Assembly (NCBI GenBank): GCA_028023455.1
Contig: JAQFVV010006342.1
Span: 1,325,001-1,389,000 of the forward strand
Direction: 5' to 3'
Length of the DNA stretch: 64,000 nucleotides
Source of the DNA: Epiperipatus broadwayi
Lineage: Eukaryota > Onychophora > Udeonychophora > Euonychophora > Peripatidae
In this document: piece by piece, positions 35,373 to 48,594 of the stretch
Layout: each line of letters starts with the position of its first letter
How positions within the stretch are numbered: position 1 is the stretch's first letter
Notes under the pieces: generated by a model
What the model was told of the DNA's origin: nothing
Database searches by the model: none
Seen by the model: the letters and a program-made list of their open reading frames with translations, nothing else
Program-made: the position numbers and the translations under genes

Positions 35373-37346
35373 CAGTGTTTCCCAAAATGGGCAGTACCAC
35401 TCCCCAGAGGGCAGTGAAAACTTCTAGGAGGACAATAGTGGATTCAAAAGCATTTGGGGGGTGTTCAGGTGGTCTAGTCTTTTTTCCAGATCCACTGATC
35501 ATCAGCTTTAACTCTCAAATCACGAATTTTTACATTATTTTGCCAATTTATGGTTACTTTATAAATTGTTTATGTGCAAGAATATATAAAAAGGGGTGAT
35601 AGTCAGAGTAACTGTAAATATTTTGCACATTTTTGATGATTTATTTTTCTCTATTAAAAAGTTAAAAGGAATGCAGGTTATTGTATGGCTAATTTTAAAT
35701 TTTACTAATAGATAAAAGTGGTTATCCTGTGCATTATATTTTTTGTTAAAAAAATAAAGTAATTTAAGGCCAATATCAGCTGAGAGAATCTAAACATTTG
35801 TCATATCTCAGATTTCTTTTTTTTTAATTTTTGTTGTTTTGAATCTTTTGTAAAGATGGAAAAAGCTATTTTCATTGTATTCAAATTAGAAGCTATATGT
35901 AAAATAGAACTCTTTGAGAAATTAAAAGAGTCTAAAGTAGAAAATGAAAGAAGTTGAAAGATTAAAAGGTGTAAAAAGCTATATCAATTGTGTTATGATC
36001 AATTATCCAAGAAATTGGAGATTAGAGCTGTAATAGTGAAAGAGAGATACTCAATTTGTTTTGCTATAGGTGTGCTATAAACAGTTTTTAGCAGGTGATA
36101 GGGGGTCTCTTCTGAGTTTATTGTTTTCCTTGCTATGTTTTGTTTGCTGGGCAATTAAGGATTTGCTGAACTAAAATAAATATTCTGGTTGTAAAGCAGT
36201 TCTAGAGAAAGCTGAGAACTATAAAAATGCCTAAATTTTATCATTAAAATGCTAATAAAATAAACTCCCAATGTTAATGTGCTAGACAACTCCTATGCTA
36301 CTGTGATGTAACCACAGATGCTAGCTGATGATGATGAACACCTTAATGCCTATGTTTTGCAATGAAGAAGGAAAGCTCTCACCACCTTGTTGTCATGTGT
36401 TTATAGTACACTTAAAAGTTAATAAGTCCAGTGATGGTTAATGGAAAGAAACCAGAAGGAAGCCAGATGGTATAATTTTAAAAAAAAATGCCTTAATTAT
36501 AATTATGTCTTGTTGCTATAAATTTTATTGTATTTTTTTTTTATTATTTGCATTTTTTTTATTTTTCTATAAATAATTTGATTTTCCTACTTTAAAACAG
36601 TTCTATCAAATTAATTTCTGAAATGCTTGTGTGTACACAAAGACATCTATATATATTTGTTTGTTGTTGTTTTTTTTCATGTGCCAAAGCATCGGCCGGG
36701 AAGTGAACCCGCAACAATTGCTTGTAAGGCAGCTGTGCTGACCACTCGGCCACCAATGCTTGACTTGTTTGTTGTTGTTGTTTGCTTTTAACACACTGTT
36801 AACACTATTTGAGAAAAAGAGAAATCTTTCTATGTGATTATTGAAAATTTATTGACATGCTGATTTGGCTTTTTTTTGTTTTTGTTGGCAGTGGCATTTC
36901 CTTTTTGAAAGTGTTTTGTTCTTTTCAAAAGTGGCACATAAACGTGAGGTTTAGGCAGACTTTCAAAGATATACCACTTAAAACTTTGTGGTACCAATTA
37001 GCAGAGTATTAGCATTTTGGATAGGGAGAAATCAGGAAATATAATCAATTTTGGTTTGATTTCACTCCTTTAAACTTAAATTTAATAAACTTAATTTTTT
37101 TTCTTCTTGTTATTGATATTGAGTTTATGTTGATGCCTTATTTTGATGCATGACATCGATATATTATATCTTATATGTATTTATGAATTATGGAGTAGGC
37201 ATCATCAGATACAGTATCATTAGTTGCTATTTACGTCAAAATATCAAACAGATTGAATGTGGAAAACTATCATATTTAGGGGAGGGGCATTAAAAAATTA
37301 TGTCTTGCAAAGAGGGCAGTGGCCTAAAAAAGTTTGGGAATCTATG
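35373..37346. mobile_element. hAT element relic (1974 bp) with nested SINE
   Basis: The termini CAGTGTTTCCCAAA and TTTGGGAATCTATG are flanked by a perfect 8-bp duplication CTTTAGAA (35365-35372, 37347-37354) that fits the hAT pattern nTnnnnAn. Near both ends 'gagggcagtg' occurs. The interior may hold decayed coding DNA (frames around 35850-36470 with many stops), but no hAT dimerisation or BED zinc-finger motif could be read. A family 1 SINE is inserted at 36672-36764. Confidence 0.85.
36672..36764 (-). mobile_element. tRNA-derived SINE, family 1 (copy d)
   Basis: The minus strand starts GTCAAGCATTGGTGGCCGAG, with A box TGGCCGAGTGG, an anticodon-arm-like GCTGC-CTTACAA, an intact B box GGGTTCACTTCCC and tail GATGCTTTGGCACATGAAAAAA. 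It is flanked by a 15-bp duplication TTGTTTGTTGTTGTT (36657-36671, 36765-36779). It is the best-preserved member and is nested in the hAT relic, so it is younger than it. Confidence 0.85.
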
Positions 37347-37804
37347 CTTTAGAATGTAGTATAGCAACAAGTTCAATTTTTGGAATAAAAAAAAATCTAT
37401 GAGTAATTAATATACCTTAACTGATCTTCATTTTACTGACTTCATTTCTAGTTTGAAAACTAAAAAAATAATCAATAATCTTTTTTTAAAAAAACAATAA
37501 AAATATTAACCACATAAATATTTTTATACAAGTATATACAAAAATAAAGTCCTTTTCTTTATTCTTGGTAGTTGATTTTTGGGAATGGCAATTCTGTGTG
37601 CAAATACATTGGCAGGTGGATAAAGTAGATAACTAATGTAGCACAAGGTCTGATTAGAAATCATTGCAGTTCTTTTTAAATATCTTAACAAAATATTACT
37701 AAAAAATAATTAATTTGTGCATAGCAAATAACTAAATATAGACAACAGTTAATTTCATTAATATTATTTAGAGCTTTCATAGGAACAAATTGTAGTCGAC
37801 TTAC

Positions 37805-37890
37805 ATGAAGCATAACATTTCTTGGCTTGCCCGGGTGTTTATGGCAAAACAAACAATTTTTATAGCCAGTCGACCCATCCAAATTTTTTT
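37805..37890 (-). CDS. Candidate internal exon, unidentified
   Basis: The minus strand carries a perfect donor CAT|GTAAGT at 37805. The frame reads LDGSTGYKNCLFCHKHPG then KPRNVMLH. Amino-acid composition (Cys, His, Pro, Gly) and local GC above background suggest real coding. The C-x2-C-x2-H pattern resembles part of a zinc site but is too short to assign. The acceptor is probably the AG at 37891 or 37893, with a weak pyrimidine tract. The frame stays open beyond the donor, so an unspliced short ORF is an alternative. Confidence 0.4.
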
Positions 37891-37959
37891 CTCTATTCAC
37901 ACATTATTTTGTTTATCAAAATACAAGATAGTGAATGAATGATGGAAGTGAATAATGAT

Positions 37960-40900
37960 AATTAAAAAAATAATGTTTCCAATAAAAATAATCTTCCATT
38001 ACATCAGCCATATTTTCTCATAAAGAAAACAAGCCATGGAAACCTTGGAACAAAATGTAAACATAACTTTTTGGTGTTGTTTTTTTTTATTTTAAAATTT
38101 CATTTGAAAAAATTTTCCAGATGCCTTAAAACATTTTTTTAAATTTATATAGAACAAATAAATAACCTCTAAATAGTAATCATTGAAATTATTTCAAATA
38201 TATATAAATTTTAAATATCAAACATTATGTCACATACATAAAAAACTTAAAGCATTTAAAATAACACATTTTCCCCTGTCTCCCCCTTTTTTCATTTATA
38301 AAATACTATTATCTTTTTTTTTTCTAAAAAAAAAATGAAATAAAATGTTGCAAAAAATATAGTTAAACCTAAGAATAATAAGATAACCTTGCATGCACTA
38401 TTAACTTGTTATTATTATTGTTTTATTAAATCTTTTATTCTGTTTGTTCATGTAATTAAATGTTTGCACACAATATACTTTTTAATTTACACAAGTATAT
38501 AGGTAAAATAAGTTTAAGTAAAATAGACATTTATAATAAATTTAAAAAAATGTATATAATGTTAACAATATCATATATTTATTTTAGTGTGGCAAAAATA
38601 TTGATCCTCATTAAAATTAAGTCATTCGAATAAAATAACATGGGAACAATTTATTCCTTCTCTCTGGATTTAAATGGTATTCAAACTAGATTATTTTTAA
38701 GATAAGAATTTATATATAGTAATATCCTTAGTTTAAAGTTAAACAATTTAATTTTTTAAGAATACAGAATACCAACTTACACTTACAATATATATTATAA
38801 ATTACTATAAATATTATGTGCATACATTGGCCTAGTAATACAAGATAATCCAATAATTATGTGAAAATAGATATGTACAGATTCATTGCACACTAAAATA
38901 TAAAAATATTTCACTCATTAAATCTATAGTCCAATAGTATTCTATTTTAACAAATTAGTAAATAGGTATATCTAATACATACACACATGTAAAGATATTT
39001 CAATTATTAATTCTCAATTTTCTTTAAATTTTAAATCAAATTATTTTTGCAATCTAATTATACAAATATACTGACTCAATCAAAGCCCAAATTTTTGTCT
39101 GTCATTAAAATATACATTTCATTATGTTTTAAAACAATTTTTTCTAAGTGTTATAATAAAATTGAAAGAAAAAATATATAAAGATTTGTCTTCTGGAGAT
39201 TTTAAACAGTCACTTTTATTTTTTTCTCCAAATACTTTTTTTTATTAATAGGTAACTTATTTATTCTATTCAAAAATTGTTTATTTTAAAACAAACAGTA
39301 CAATACACCTTAACTAAATACTTTTTTGAACAGTAAATAGAAATAAATTTTAGTTAATGATAGTTATGCTTGAAATAATATGTCAACATATTTTTACTTA
39401 TTGGCAAATTTCTTCCATAATGTATTTCATATATTTGTAAAATAGTTCTCATATATATAATTAACAATATATTTTTTCACCAGTGTTTTTATGCATATAT
39501 ACATTACCATATAGTATAATAGAGGAGCCTCAAGTTGTTTGGTTTCTGTATAGATTGGTGATGTGACAGTTTCTGATTAATAGACAGTTATAATAATGCT
39601 TGTGATCCTCAACTTAGTTCACCTTCTGTAAGTTCAATCAATTTAATTCTGGAAGGTCTACTTTATATATATTGAGCCATAAAATTATAAGGAAGCTCTT
39701 TTACTTATCTGGGAGTTCAAACTTGATCAACATGGAAACTAATTTGTCTTTTCATTTGAAGCTGTCTTTTTACATCCTTTGTGTCTACATTTTTTCTATT
39801 AACTATCAGCTTATTGGGAATTCAATATTTATAGAAGATTCAGTGAAATGTATAAACAGAAGGATTAACAATAATTATTTTTTCTTTTGATGAATAAAAA
39901 CAAGATACTAATCAAATTCTAATTGTTCTATTTTCTTCATTTATATTCATAAAAACCAAATTAAATAATTTTTTTACTAATCTTTTAACTATAAACAAAT
40001 TATAGAGAAACAGATCTATAATTAATATATAGTTAAAAAAAAAAGACATCTTTGTTTCAGACAAAAAAAAAATCATGTTATATTAAAAATTTAAATTTTT
40101 GGCAGGATCATATATAGAGACTTTTTTTATATTTGATTTTAAATAATTTATAGTACTTTAAAAGTATCAAATATTATTACTTAATCAATACTTCAAGATT
40201 CCGTACTTTATTATAAATAATCATATATATATATACATTTTGTCTGTGTTCATTTTTACTTATCTTTTTAAGCTTTAAATATATATGCAAATATATACTA
40301 TATAGCAAGCCACAATATCAATCCAACTCAATATATATGGAAATTTTTTTATTCATTGCTATAATAATCAAAGTATACTTGTTATTTTGAAGAAGCATAT
40401 TTCAAATCAATAAAATTAAATGCATAAAAAATGTATTATTTCCAAGAATGTATAAAGAAAAATGTTCAATCAAAATGGACATATGCTTAATTCTTTCAAA
40501 AATATTTCAAAGAATATGTTATTATAAAAAGTGATATATTTCAATATATAGAAAAAAAGAGAGGCAATATAATATTCCAGTTAGACAATTAAAATTTGAG
40601 ATATAATTTTAAAGTTTTTTTTTTTTCTTTATAAAAGGTTTAAATAATTAAAATTAGATACCAATAAGTATATTTATCATACAAAAAGTATTTACAATGA
40701 ATTGCATGTGTATGTGCAGATTGTGTTGATTGAAATTTAACGAAAATTAATTACTATTATTATTTACTGTATTAAGTACATTTAGCTTTTATAATTTATA
40801 AATCAAAAAATATTGTAAACAAAGTAATATATAACTTTCATGATAGAGAAGTCATAAATACTGATTCAATTTTACAATGTTGATAAAACAAATGACGTAA

Positions 40901-41190
40901 TTTGAAGCAAATAAGTTTCTATAGAAGTAAATTGGATTTTATTTGTATGTATTCTGCCTTAATCTTAAAATAATCTATATATGGCAACTGGATCACGTGA
41001 AGAATATTCAGCAAGTTTGTGGAATCATTCTTTTGTGCAATATAAGATTTAAATAAACCAACGATATAATATAATATAAAATATCTTTACATAACAGCGA
41101 TAATATATATAATAATAATAATCATACACATAAAAACTCTTTTCAGTGAATATTTGTTTTTGCCCTTTTCAGTGTGCTTCAATTAATTTA
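37960..41190. other. AT-rich stretch, no recognised feature
   Basis: There are poly(A/T) tracts and scattered (TA)n only. The 72-codon frame at 39672-39890 has no motif. Confidence 0.45.
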
Positions 41191-41194
41191 AATT

Positions 41195-43135
41195 ATGATA
41201 TGATGCGATGCACTGTGACTTTTTCTTATACGGAGTCAGGAATCTCTCAGCTACTATGCCCAGAGAAACCCATTACTGACTTTACCTTTCCTTTTCATCC
41301 CTGCTCTACATTTTTCCATATTTTTCTCTATCCTGCTTCTTCTCATTTCCACAACATAATCTTTGTCAACTCCATGGCCTTTATATCTAAATTCCTTTTA
41401 TCTTTTTCTAAACCCTGCATAAAAACCAATAACCCACTTTTTGCATAATCACTTTGTTTATATTTATCCTTCCACAGCATCCTTATTTGTATTCTTTCTG
41501 CTTTCAGGCATTTTCATTCAATTAACAGATGCCTAATATTTTCTGTGCCTTCCATACACAACTTGCAGACTAAATCACTCACATTTTTCCATTTATGTGT
41601 ACTATTCACTGTTGCTAAAGATCCTGTTTGAGCCTTAAATAGTAAACTACTTTACTTGCTATTATCATAAATTAACCCACACCCAATATTCTGTATACCT
41701 ATATATATATATATATATTTAAACTCTGTTTAATCTCCATACTAGTTCCCCATCTCTCTAACTCTCTATTCTTTATTAATGCATCTATTCTTCTATCTCA
41801 TTCCTTGCCATTATAACATTCAACAATTCTCCTAACACAATCATCCCACCTTTTGTATAAGTATACTGACATAAATTTTTTGCTCAAATCTTCTGCATAC
41901 CATGCTACCTTTCTCACCCATCCTCTTGCCTGCCCTTTACTCATAACCCATTTAAATACTATTTTGGTTATTCTCTTATTATCCATAAACTGCAATCTAC
42001 TGAACATTTTTTTTTTCATCTCTCATATAAAAACTTGACCATCCCATTTCTCCTTGAATTGCCTCCTTTACCATCCACACATCTGCATCTAATGCATGTT
42101 TACCTACTTCTCTTTGTACTTTTTCTAAATAATTACCATATGTTCATCCTGCTACTGCCATTCCCTTTATACAAATCTAGCTACATCATATTTATTATAT
42201 GAAAACATTGTTACTTTCTTTATCAGTCTGTTTTTTTTCTTTGCTTCATTAATCAATTTTTTCTCCCATTCATCCAAGCAATTTCTCTGATTACTTAAGA
42301 CGATTCTCAAATAGTAATACCTATTCACCATACTTAACTTTAAAACCCCAATAAAAATTCTTTCTTCTTCACTTTCCCCAGTCTTAATCATCATTAATCT
42401 TGATTTTTCTTCACTAAATTTAATCCCCATGTTTTTACCCACCTTTGTGCATGTCCTCAGCATAACTTCAATATCTCCCCTTCTTTCTGTGCACAAGAAG
42501 ACATCATCTACAAATAAAAGACCCAATAATGTATATACTCCCTTGCCATCTATTAATGGTATCTCTACTCTTCTTCCTAATCTTTCTTTCCTCTTTCCAC
42601 TTTCTCTCAAAGACAACAAAAACAAAATAGATGGCATAGGGCATCCTTGCCTTAGTCCCACCCTATTTTAACTTTAACTGATTCTATATTCCCTAAACTG
42701 ATACATATAAATAATTATTTTCATATAATCTCTTAATAATACCCATTAAAACTCCATCCATTCCTAAATTTTACTAATCTTATCCATAATCTATTTCTAT
42801 TTATTCTAGCATATGCCTTTTCCATATCTATAAAAACCATATATAACTATATACCTGTATTTCTACTTATATCTATAAGTTGTGTAATTATAAATAAACT
42901 ATCTTCTACATGCCTTTTCGATCGAAAACCTTCTTACATTTCTCCTACTATATTATTACTTCCATCCATTTTGCAAATCTTCCAGCCACTATATATGTGA
43001 ACACTTTATATAATACTGTCATTACTACTATCTGTTTATAATTGCTTAGCTTTCTATGATCCTTAACTTTCTTTTAAAAAGTAGTAGCCTTATTCTTGTA
43101 TTTAACTATCCGGAAATATATAACTGTATACAAGG
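41195..43135 (-). mobile_element. Non-LTR retrotransposon (LINE) with broken RT
   Basis: Read on the minus strand, the order is: RT fingers near 43080 (DHRKLSNYKQI), EGFRSKRHVEDSLF, motif A VFIDMEKAY near 42820, then the 164-codon frame 42661-42167. That frame holds motif B GLRQGCPMPS and motif C LLFVDDVFL, followed by KS and the thumb-like region. Downstream are a tail domain (YLYKRWDDCVRRIVEC at about 41830) and a 3' end at about 41200 in which 'gatgtgatg'-type repeats replace poly(A). The catalytic Asp residues of motifs A and C are present, but stops and frameshifts separate the blocks and no endonuclease remains. The clade is not assigned; it is not the RTE type found at 9.7 kb. Confidence 0.85.
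42167..42661 (-). pseudogene. Reverse transcriptase fragment of the LINE
   Basis: This is the longest open piece of the element (164 codons). It opens with MGLRQGCPMPSILF (RT motif B, template grip) and has FVDD (motif C, two catalytic Asp; the usual LINE form is FADD). It continues through the conserved FSEEKS block and a YYYLRIVLS stretch corresponding to the usual 'YLG' motif D/E. Upstream RT blocks are in other frames, so no functional enzyme can be made. Confidence 0.85.
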
Positions 43136-43150
43136 TGGCATCTATTGTTT

Positions 43151-43322
43151 TATAATAGAAAGAAAAATAATAATTAATAATTAAAACAAAATGTGAATAA
43201 AATTAAATTATGATAGAGCAATCCAGATTGCTAGAAATTTAATAAAGGTTGAAATAAATTAATTATAAAACATAACAAATACATAGTATGGATAAAAACA
43301 TATTTTACATAACTTATATATA
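43151..43322 (+). repeat. Direct repeat copy 1 (~170 bp)
   Basis: About 85 percent similar by eye to 48425-48594 (shared: gttgaaataaattaat, aaatacatagtatggat, then acataact and a TA run). The two copies lie about 5.3 kb apart in the same orientation. Function unknown. Confidence 0.8.
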
Positions 43323-43451
43323 TATATATATATATTGTGGCCTCAACTTTCCCTGCATATTATTTCACTTATTTAACCTTAACGAACTCTCATTTATTTC
43401 AAGTAGCTAGTCAATTGAATTTTATGCTAACTTTAGGATCAAATATACCCA

Positions 43452-43458
43452 GGCGCCA
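43452..43458 (-). other. Primer-site-like TGGCGCC
   Basis: The minus strand reads AATTTGGCGCCTGGGTATAT. The heptamer is the start of a tRNA-Lys-type primer site, as at 1947. If real, an LTR would end just upstream on the minus strand near 43461. Confidence 0.2.
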
Positions 43459-44564
43459 AATTGCAGCTATAAATTGTAATGCCCACCAGAGATCATCATC
43501 ATTAGCCATATTTAGGACTATAGAAGATACTGGAGAAAGTAATTAACTTGTCTCTCAAAAAAAAAAAAAACAATAATAATAATATCGATAAAACCATTCA
43601 ATCTATGTGGTCTTAATTTCAAACCTAGCATTAGTCATGCAAATATTTCATGATAAATTTATTATAAAATTCATAATAATGAGACAGCTTTCTTCCACAA
43701 CTTTATTATAAATATCTGATCTCGAGTGGTAACTACAGAAAATACCATATACAGTTCTTATTTATGTATGACTGAAAATAAATCAATAATCGATGCAGAG
43801 AACTCATAATCTATGTTCATAATATAAAATTATTATTTAATTTAATACTAGATAAAAAATTATCATAAATAAATCCTCCCCATTTAATTCCATTACTTTA
43901 TTTTTCGTTCTCAGCATCTATCACTTTTATTAGCTACAATTATATAACACTGAATGTCTGTGTTATGTTCTCTAATCTGTAAATCCCTAATCCTATTTCT
44001 CTAAACACATAAATTAACCTGTCAATCGACTATCAATTCCTGATCCCTATTTTAATAACAGTGTAATAATTTTATGATAATATGCTACTTGACTTCCAAA
44101 CTAGCTCTTAGATTAATATTCGAACTGCTCTTTCTCAAGGTCTAGATCTGCCAAGAGGTTCCCTTATAAGCGATTACATGGTAATGGATATGATCCCCAA
44201 TAGGTTAAAATAAATTTTAATACGAGTTTACTAGTGGGAATCACTCTAAACACCGAGAGCAGGAAAGGGATTTTATCTCCCAATATTCACAACATTACAA
44301 CGAACCAAAAGATTAAATTTATTAAACTTAACTTAACTATTCCCTATCATTTTATTATATTATATCTAATCTATTGATCAAATTTTAATTAATAATTTTA
44401 AATCTATTATATTTTGTCAAATAAACTATGGAAGTAAACCATGAACATTAATCAGATAAATCAATCAAAATTTACTTGTAAGTAAAATATAGAAATAAAT
44501 CATAAGATCAGATTATGCAAATAAATTATGAAAATAAATTATGTGAAAATGAATTATACAAAAT

Positions 44565-44735
44565 GAATTATGTGAATAGAATATGGAAACAATATAATAA
44601 TGACTACTGCAAATCGATCGTGGATATAAATTATCAATATAAGATGAATTATGTGAATGGAATATGGAAATAATCGATATAAAAACCAATACTGTAAATC
44701 AATCATGGAAATAAATTATCAATATAAAATGAGTA
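44565..44735. repeat. Tandem repeat, two ~80-95-bp units plus degenerate flanks
   Basis: The units begin gaattatgtgaatrgaatat and end 'ataaattatcaatataa'. Related 'aataaattatg' shorter repeats extend upstream to about 44440. Confidence 0.75.
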
Positions 44736-45199
44736 ATTAAATTTAAATATGAACTAATATTACTTTAAATATAGGTGCTGGAAGTAGATTCTGGAGATAT
44801 TTGAAACATCAAAACACAAGACGCAATGTAATTTTATAACAACAATAAATCTTTATTACATTAAAGATAATGATAATAAATATAAATAAAAACACATTTA
44901 AATATATTATTGTGACACTCAAATATATGATTCAGATCTAATAAAGACTATGGTTCGAATACATGTTTAAATTAACTAATTTTCTGAGTGACTTATTTAT
45001 TGTTTTGACCCATTTATTTATCAAGTACAAAAAAAATAACAAACGCTTATACGCACGGAATCAGAATTCTGTATTTAACTTTAAGAAAACCTATAAATTC
45101 CTACTCCCCCCTTTTTATGGTAAACATTATCCATTGGACTATTCCAAAATAATTTATTCGTTTAAATTATTCTAACTAGCAATGTTGAATAATCATCAA

Positions 45200-48120
45200 T
45201 TTCTAAATCATTTCAACAAGCAATAACTTTTACATTTCTTATAAAAAAGGATGATATGCCATGAAAAAAAATAATCTTTTACTGATCTTGCAGATGGATT
45301 TAAATTCAAAAACCAGGACTCTTATGTTCATGCCTGTCAGATCTTTACGTTTTGATTGTATATATCTTGATAGGTCAGCATGCCGATCCAGCTTGACGAT
45401 CCCCAATTTACCACCATTCACAAAAATCAACACAGATCGGTTAGTTTATTAATTAAAATCTTTGTCATTCCCCAAATACATATACATCTGACTGAATCCT
45501 TAACCTGTCAGGGCAACTATTATTCTGTCCCACATAAGAAAAAAACAACTCTTCATATTCTTCATTACCATGCAGTATTTTATACTGTGCACACAGTAGC
45601 ATCTTGGTAAGAGGAAATTAAAAACAAAACAACAACTCCTAACTTCAAATGTTTGCTTGAGCCAGAGAGAGATCTTTTCTTAAGATCTAGAATCATGTGA
45701 AGAGCTCCTGCCTATACACTTACTCTCTATATTGGCATGCAAAACATTTTCTACAATTTGAACAGTAACTTTATCAATAATCGCCTATCTTATCAAAAAT
45801 AAATGGAGTGAACATCAGTCATCTCCTACTGCTATGGTAAATAAATCATGAGACAGCCATTTCCCATCTATGAGGTGGTAAGATAACTCTACCTCAGGAA
45901 CAACAAGTATATGTAGCTTTATATATGCACACACACATCGATTACCGTCTAGACAAATGACAAAGACCAACCAGATCCCGAATCAAAACATATATGAATT
46001 ATTTCAATTTTTAAACAGTCAAGCCAACAACATACATCCAATATTTCTATTAATAACAGATCAATAACACTTAAGCATAATTATGGTTTTGCACACGATC
46101 ATCCATATCACTCTTAATATCTAATATTAAGCACAAATTAAATTTTTGTGAAGAATAAAAAAAATATTTTATATCACTTCTCTCTTTTCTTTTTAAATTT
46201 ACGAAAGCATTTATACTTCAATGGGATCAAAATCATCTTCCTCTCTCTCCTTTAAACATTTTAAAGAACATAAATAAAAACAAAATTATTAAATTAAGAT
46301 AATCTAGTGGTTAGACATGCGACTTATTATATAAACAAAATGAAATAAAAAAATAAATGACATATTATATAAACGAAATAAAAGAATAAATATCAAACAT
46401 TACGCTAGTCTCTTTCCAATATCTTTTCCTTTGATTGTATTCAGTTAACTTTATTTGGATATAGCTTATATAGACGCATATCCCAGATAGTTATTTTTAC
46501 TCAAATGTATATACAAACGCACAGACTTATTTGAATCAAAATAGATAATACGCAGACAGTTATTTTAAATCAAATGTAGCTACAGAATAATTAATAAATT
46601 TTAAAAGAGTTCTGTTGATTACCTTCCATTTTGATGAGTTTCTTCCTGGATTTGAATTCATTTGTTTCTTTTTCTTCTTCTTTTCCATTTTTAAGGCTCA
46701 AATTATAGACGCAAGCAGATTCTGATTATTAAACACGAATAAACTTTTTAAACATTATACAGAAGTTTGCTGCAGTTTCTTCAAACGAATTTTAACTAGC
46801 CAAATAATTATTGAAATATGAATTGATCTTTTCATATCATACAAAAGTTTGATAGTTCTCTCCTTAAATGAACTCTCGATAAGCCAAATGGACATATTGT
46901 GATATTCAGTATAAAATGTCTTATTAAAAGTTGATTTCTTCATGATTAACTTCAGGAAGAACAAACATGCACCACTTAGATATGAATTAGAAATTCATAT
47001 TTTGGTATACTATAATACTTAAATACATTATTAACTCTGAGAAAGAAAATTAAAAAAAATTCTGAGAAAACCTTCAGAGATATATTAATTTTAGTCAGCC
47101 AATTGTTCTCAGTTAGCAAAAGTTCCCCTGATTCACTTTCTTCAGCCCCCTCTTACATTCACAAGCATGGAAAAAAACATCTGTTAACCCTTCCCTCTCC
47201 AGGTGGTTCCTCTCAAATCTTAATCAAGATTCCATCTCAGAATGAACAATTGAACTATTTCTTATGTGTCAATTTTGACAACTTTTTTTTATCTTAAACC
47301 TTATCTTTTGAGTTAACATGTTATCGATTAATTTATGGAAAAGCAATCAAAATAAAATCTAATCAAAAGATAAGCTTACTAACACTTTTTTGGTAAAACA
47401 AATGTTACATTTCTTTTGATCTAAATAATTTCTTATTTAGATTTACATTTTAGAGTTAGAAATAATAAATCAGAACAGATTCATTTATTTTCCCCTTTTC
47501 ACACTTATCATGAAATAATATAGAAAATTATATCAATTTCTATAAAGGAAAGAAAAAAAATCGAACCCATATATCTGTATTACACACACACACACACATA
47601 CATGTGCAGACCATTCAATAGAAAATTGCTTATTCAGACTACATGAACACAAATATCCATCATAATTTTCCAATAATTACAAGCATAAAATCAATTATAA
47701 CTTCTGATAATCATAAACATAAATATCCACTATAATTTTCTATAACTCTAAACTTATTCTCCTGAAAAGAAACTGTAAACTAAAGCTACTGACAATCAAT
47801 TCAATTTTAATTCTCATCAACTTTTTAGTAATCAAAATTCATAAGACTTTATCTTAGCCATATAAATATTTATTTCTCAATTATCATATTGGCAAATTAT
47901 TATTGCAGCTTACAAAAAAAAATCAAATCATCCCCACTGCATTAAATAATGCTAGCTACATTCTATACAAACCAAACACAAACTGTCTCTATATATGTTA
48001 CTTTTTTAGATATCTAGTTATTAATTTCTCCAATAAAACTTTTTAACTTTTCTTATGTTAAAAAATTTTTTTTTGCCTATAATTAGTTTCATTTCTTACC
48101 ATTGGTTTATAGATGAGATA
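45200..48120. other. AT-rich stretch, no recognised gene
   Basis: Short frames overlap on both strands at 45239-45610 without motifs. A (CA)n lies at 47582-47599. Slightly GC-richer DNA at 47100-47230 has no recognisable coding content. Confidence 0.4.
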
Positions 48121-48126
48121 AACCAA

Positions 48127-48131
48127 AGGTC

Positions 48132-48170
<39 letters not shown>
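48127..48170. repeat. (TA)n microsatellite, ~22 units
   Basis: A pure TA run is followed by TCCGGATCGTTACAA and another (TA)n at 48184-48196. The GTTACAA-(TA)n junction recurs at 60360. Confidence 0.95.
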
Positions 48171-48173
<3 letters not shown>

Positions 48174-48424
48174 GATCGTTACAATATATATATATATTTG
48201 TCATCTCTGGTGCTTGAATATCATATTATATATTAATAAATAAATAGCCTTCAATTATTATATTATACACTTATAATAAGGTAATACCAATATATAATAA
48301 CGATTATAAAAAATATGTTTTAAGAAAAGCCTTTTTGGCACACAATTTCATGCCCCTTTCAATGCCAAACATTACCTGTTTTAACTGTAAATATGTCACT
48401 GCATATAAGTCAGAATCCCCTATT

Positions 48425-48594
48425 CTACAATAGAAATGAAAATAATTAATAATTAAAATGAAATATGAATAAAATAAAACTATAATACAGCAATATAGAT
48501 TGTTAGAAATTCGATAAAGATTGAAATAAATTAATTAAAAAACATAACAAATACATAGTATGGATAAAACATTCTTTACATAACTTTATATATA
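48425..48594 (+). repeat. Direct repeat copy 2 (~170 bp)
   Basis: Partner of 43151-43322; see that entry. It continues into ordinary AT-rich sequence, whereas copy 1 ends in a longer (TA)n. Confidence 0.8.

Larger units (their letters stand above)
43337..48126. mobile_element. (TA)n-bounded segment, possible insertion
   Basis: It is bordered on both sides by (TA)n tracts and begins TTGTGGCC and ends GGTCACAA, so the ends are short imperfect complements with TG...CA outermost. A TGGCGCC primer-site-like sequence is on the minus strand at 43452. Minus-strand AATAAA signals occur near 44860. This could be an LTR element fragment in a (TA)n target. However, no gag or pol motif was found in the remaining 3.5 kb, so the call is weak. 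Confidence 0.2.
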
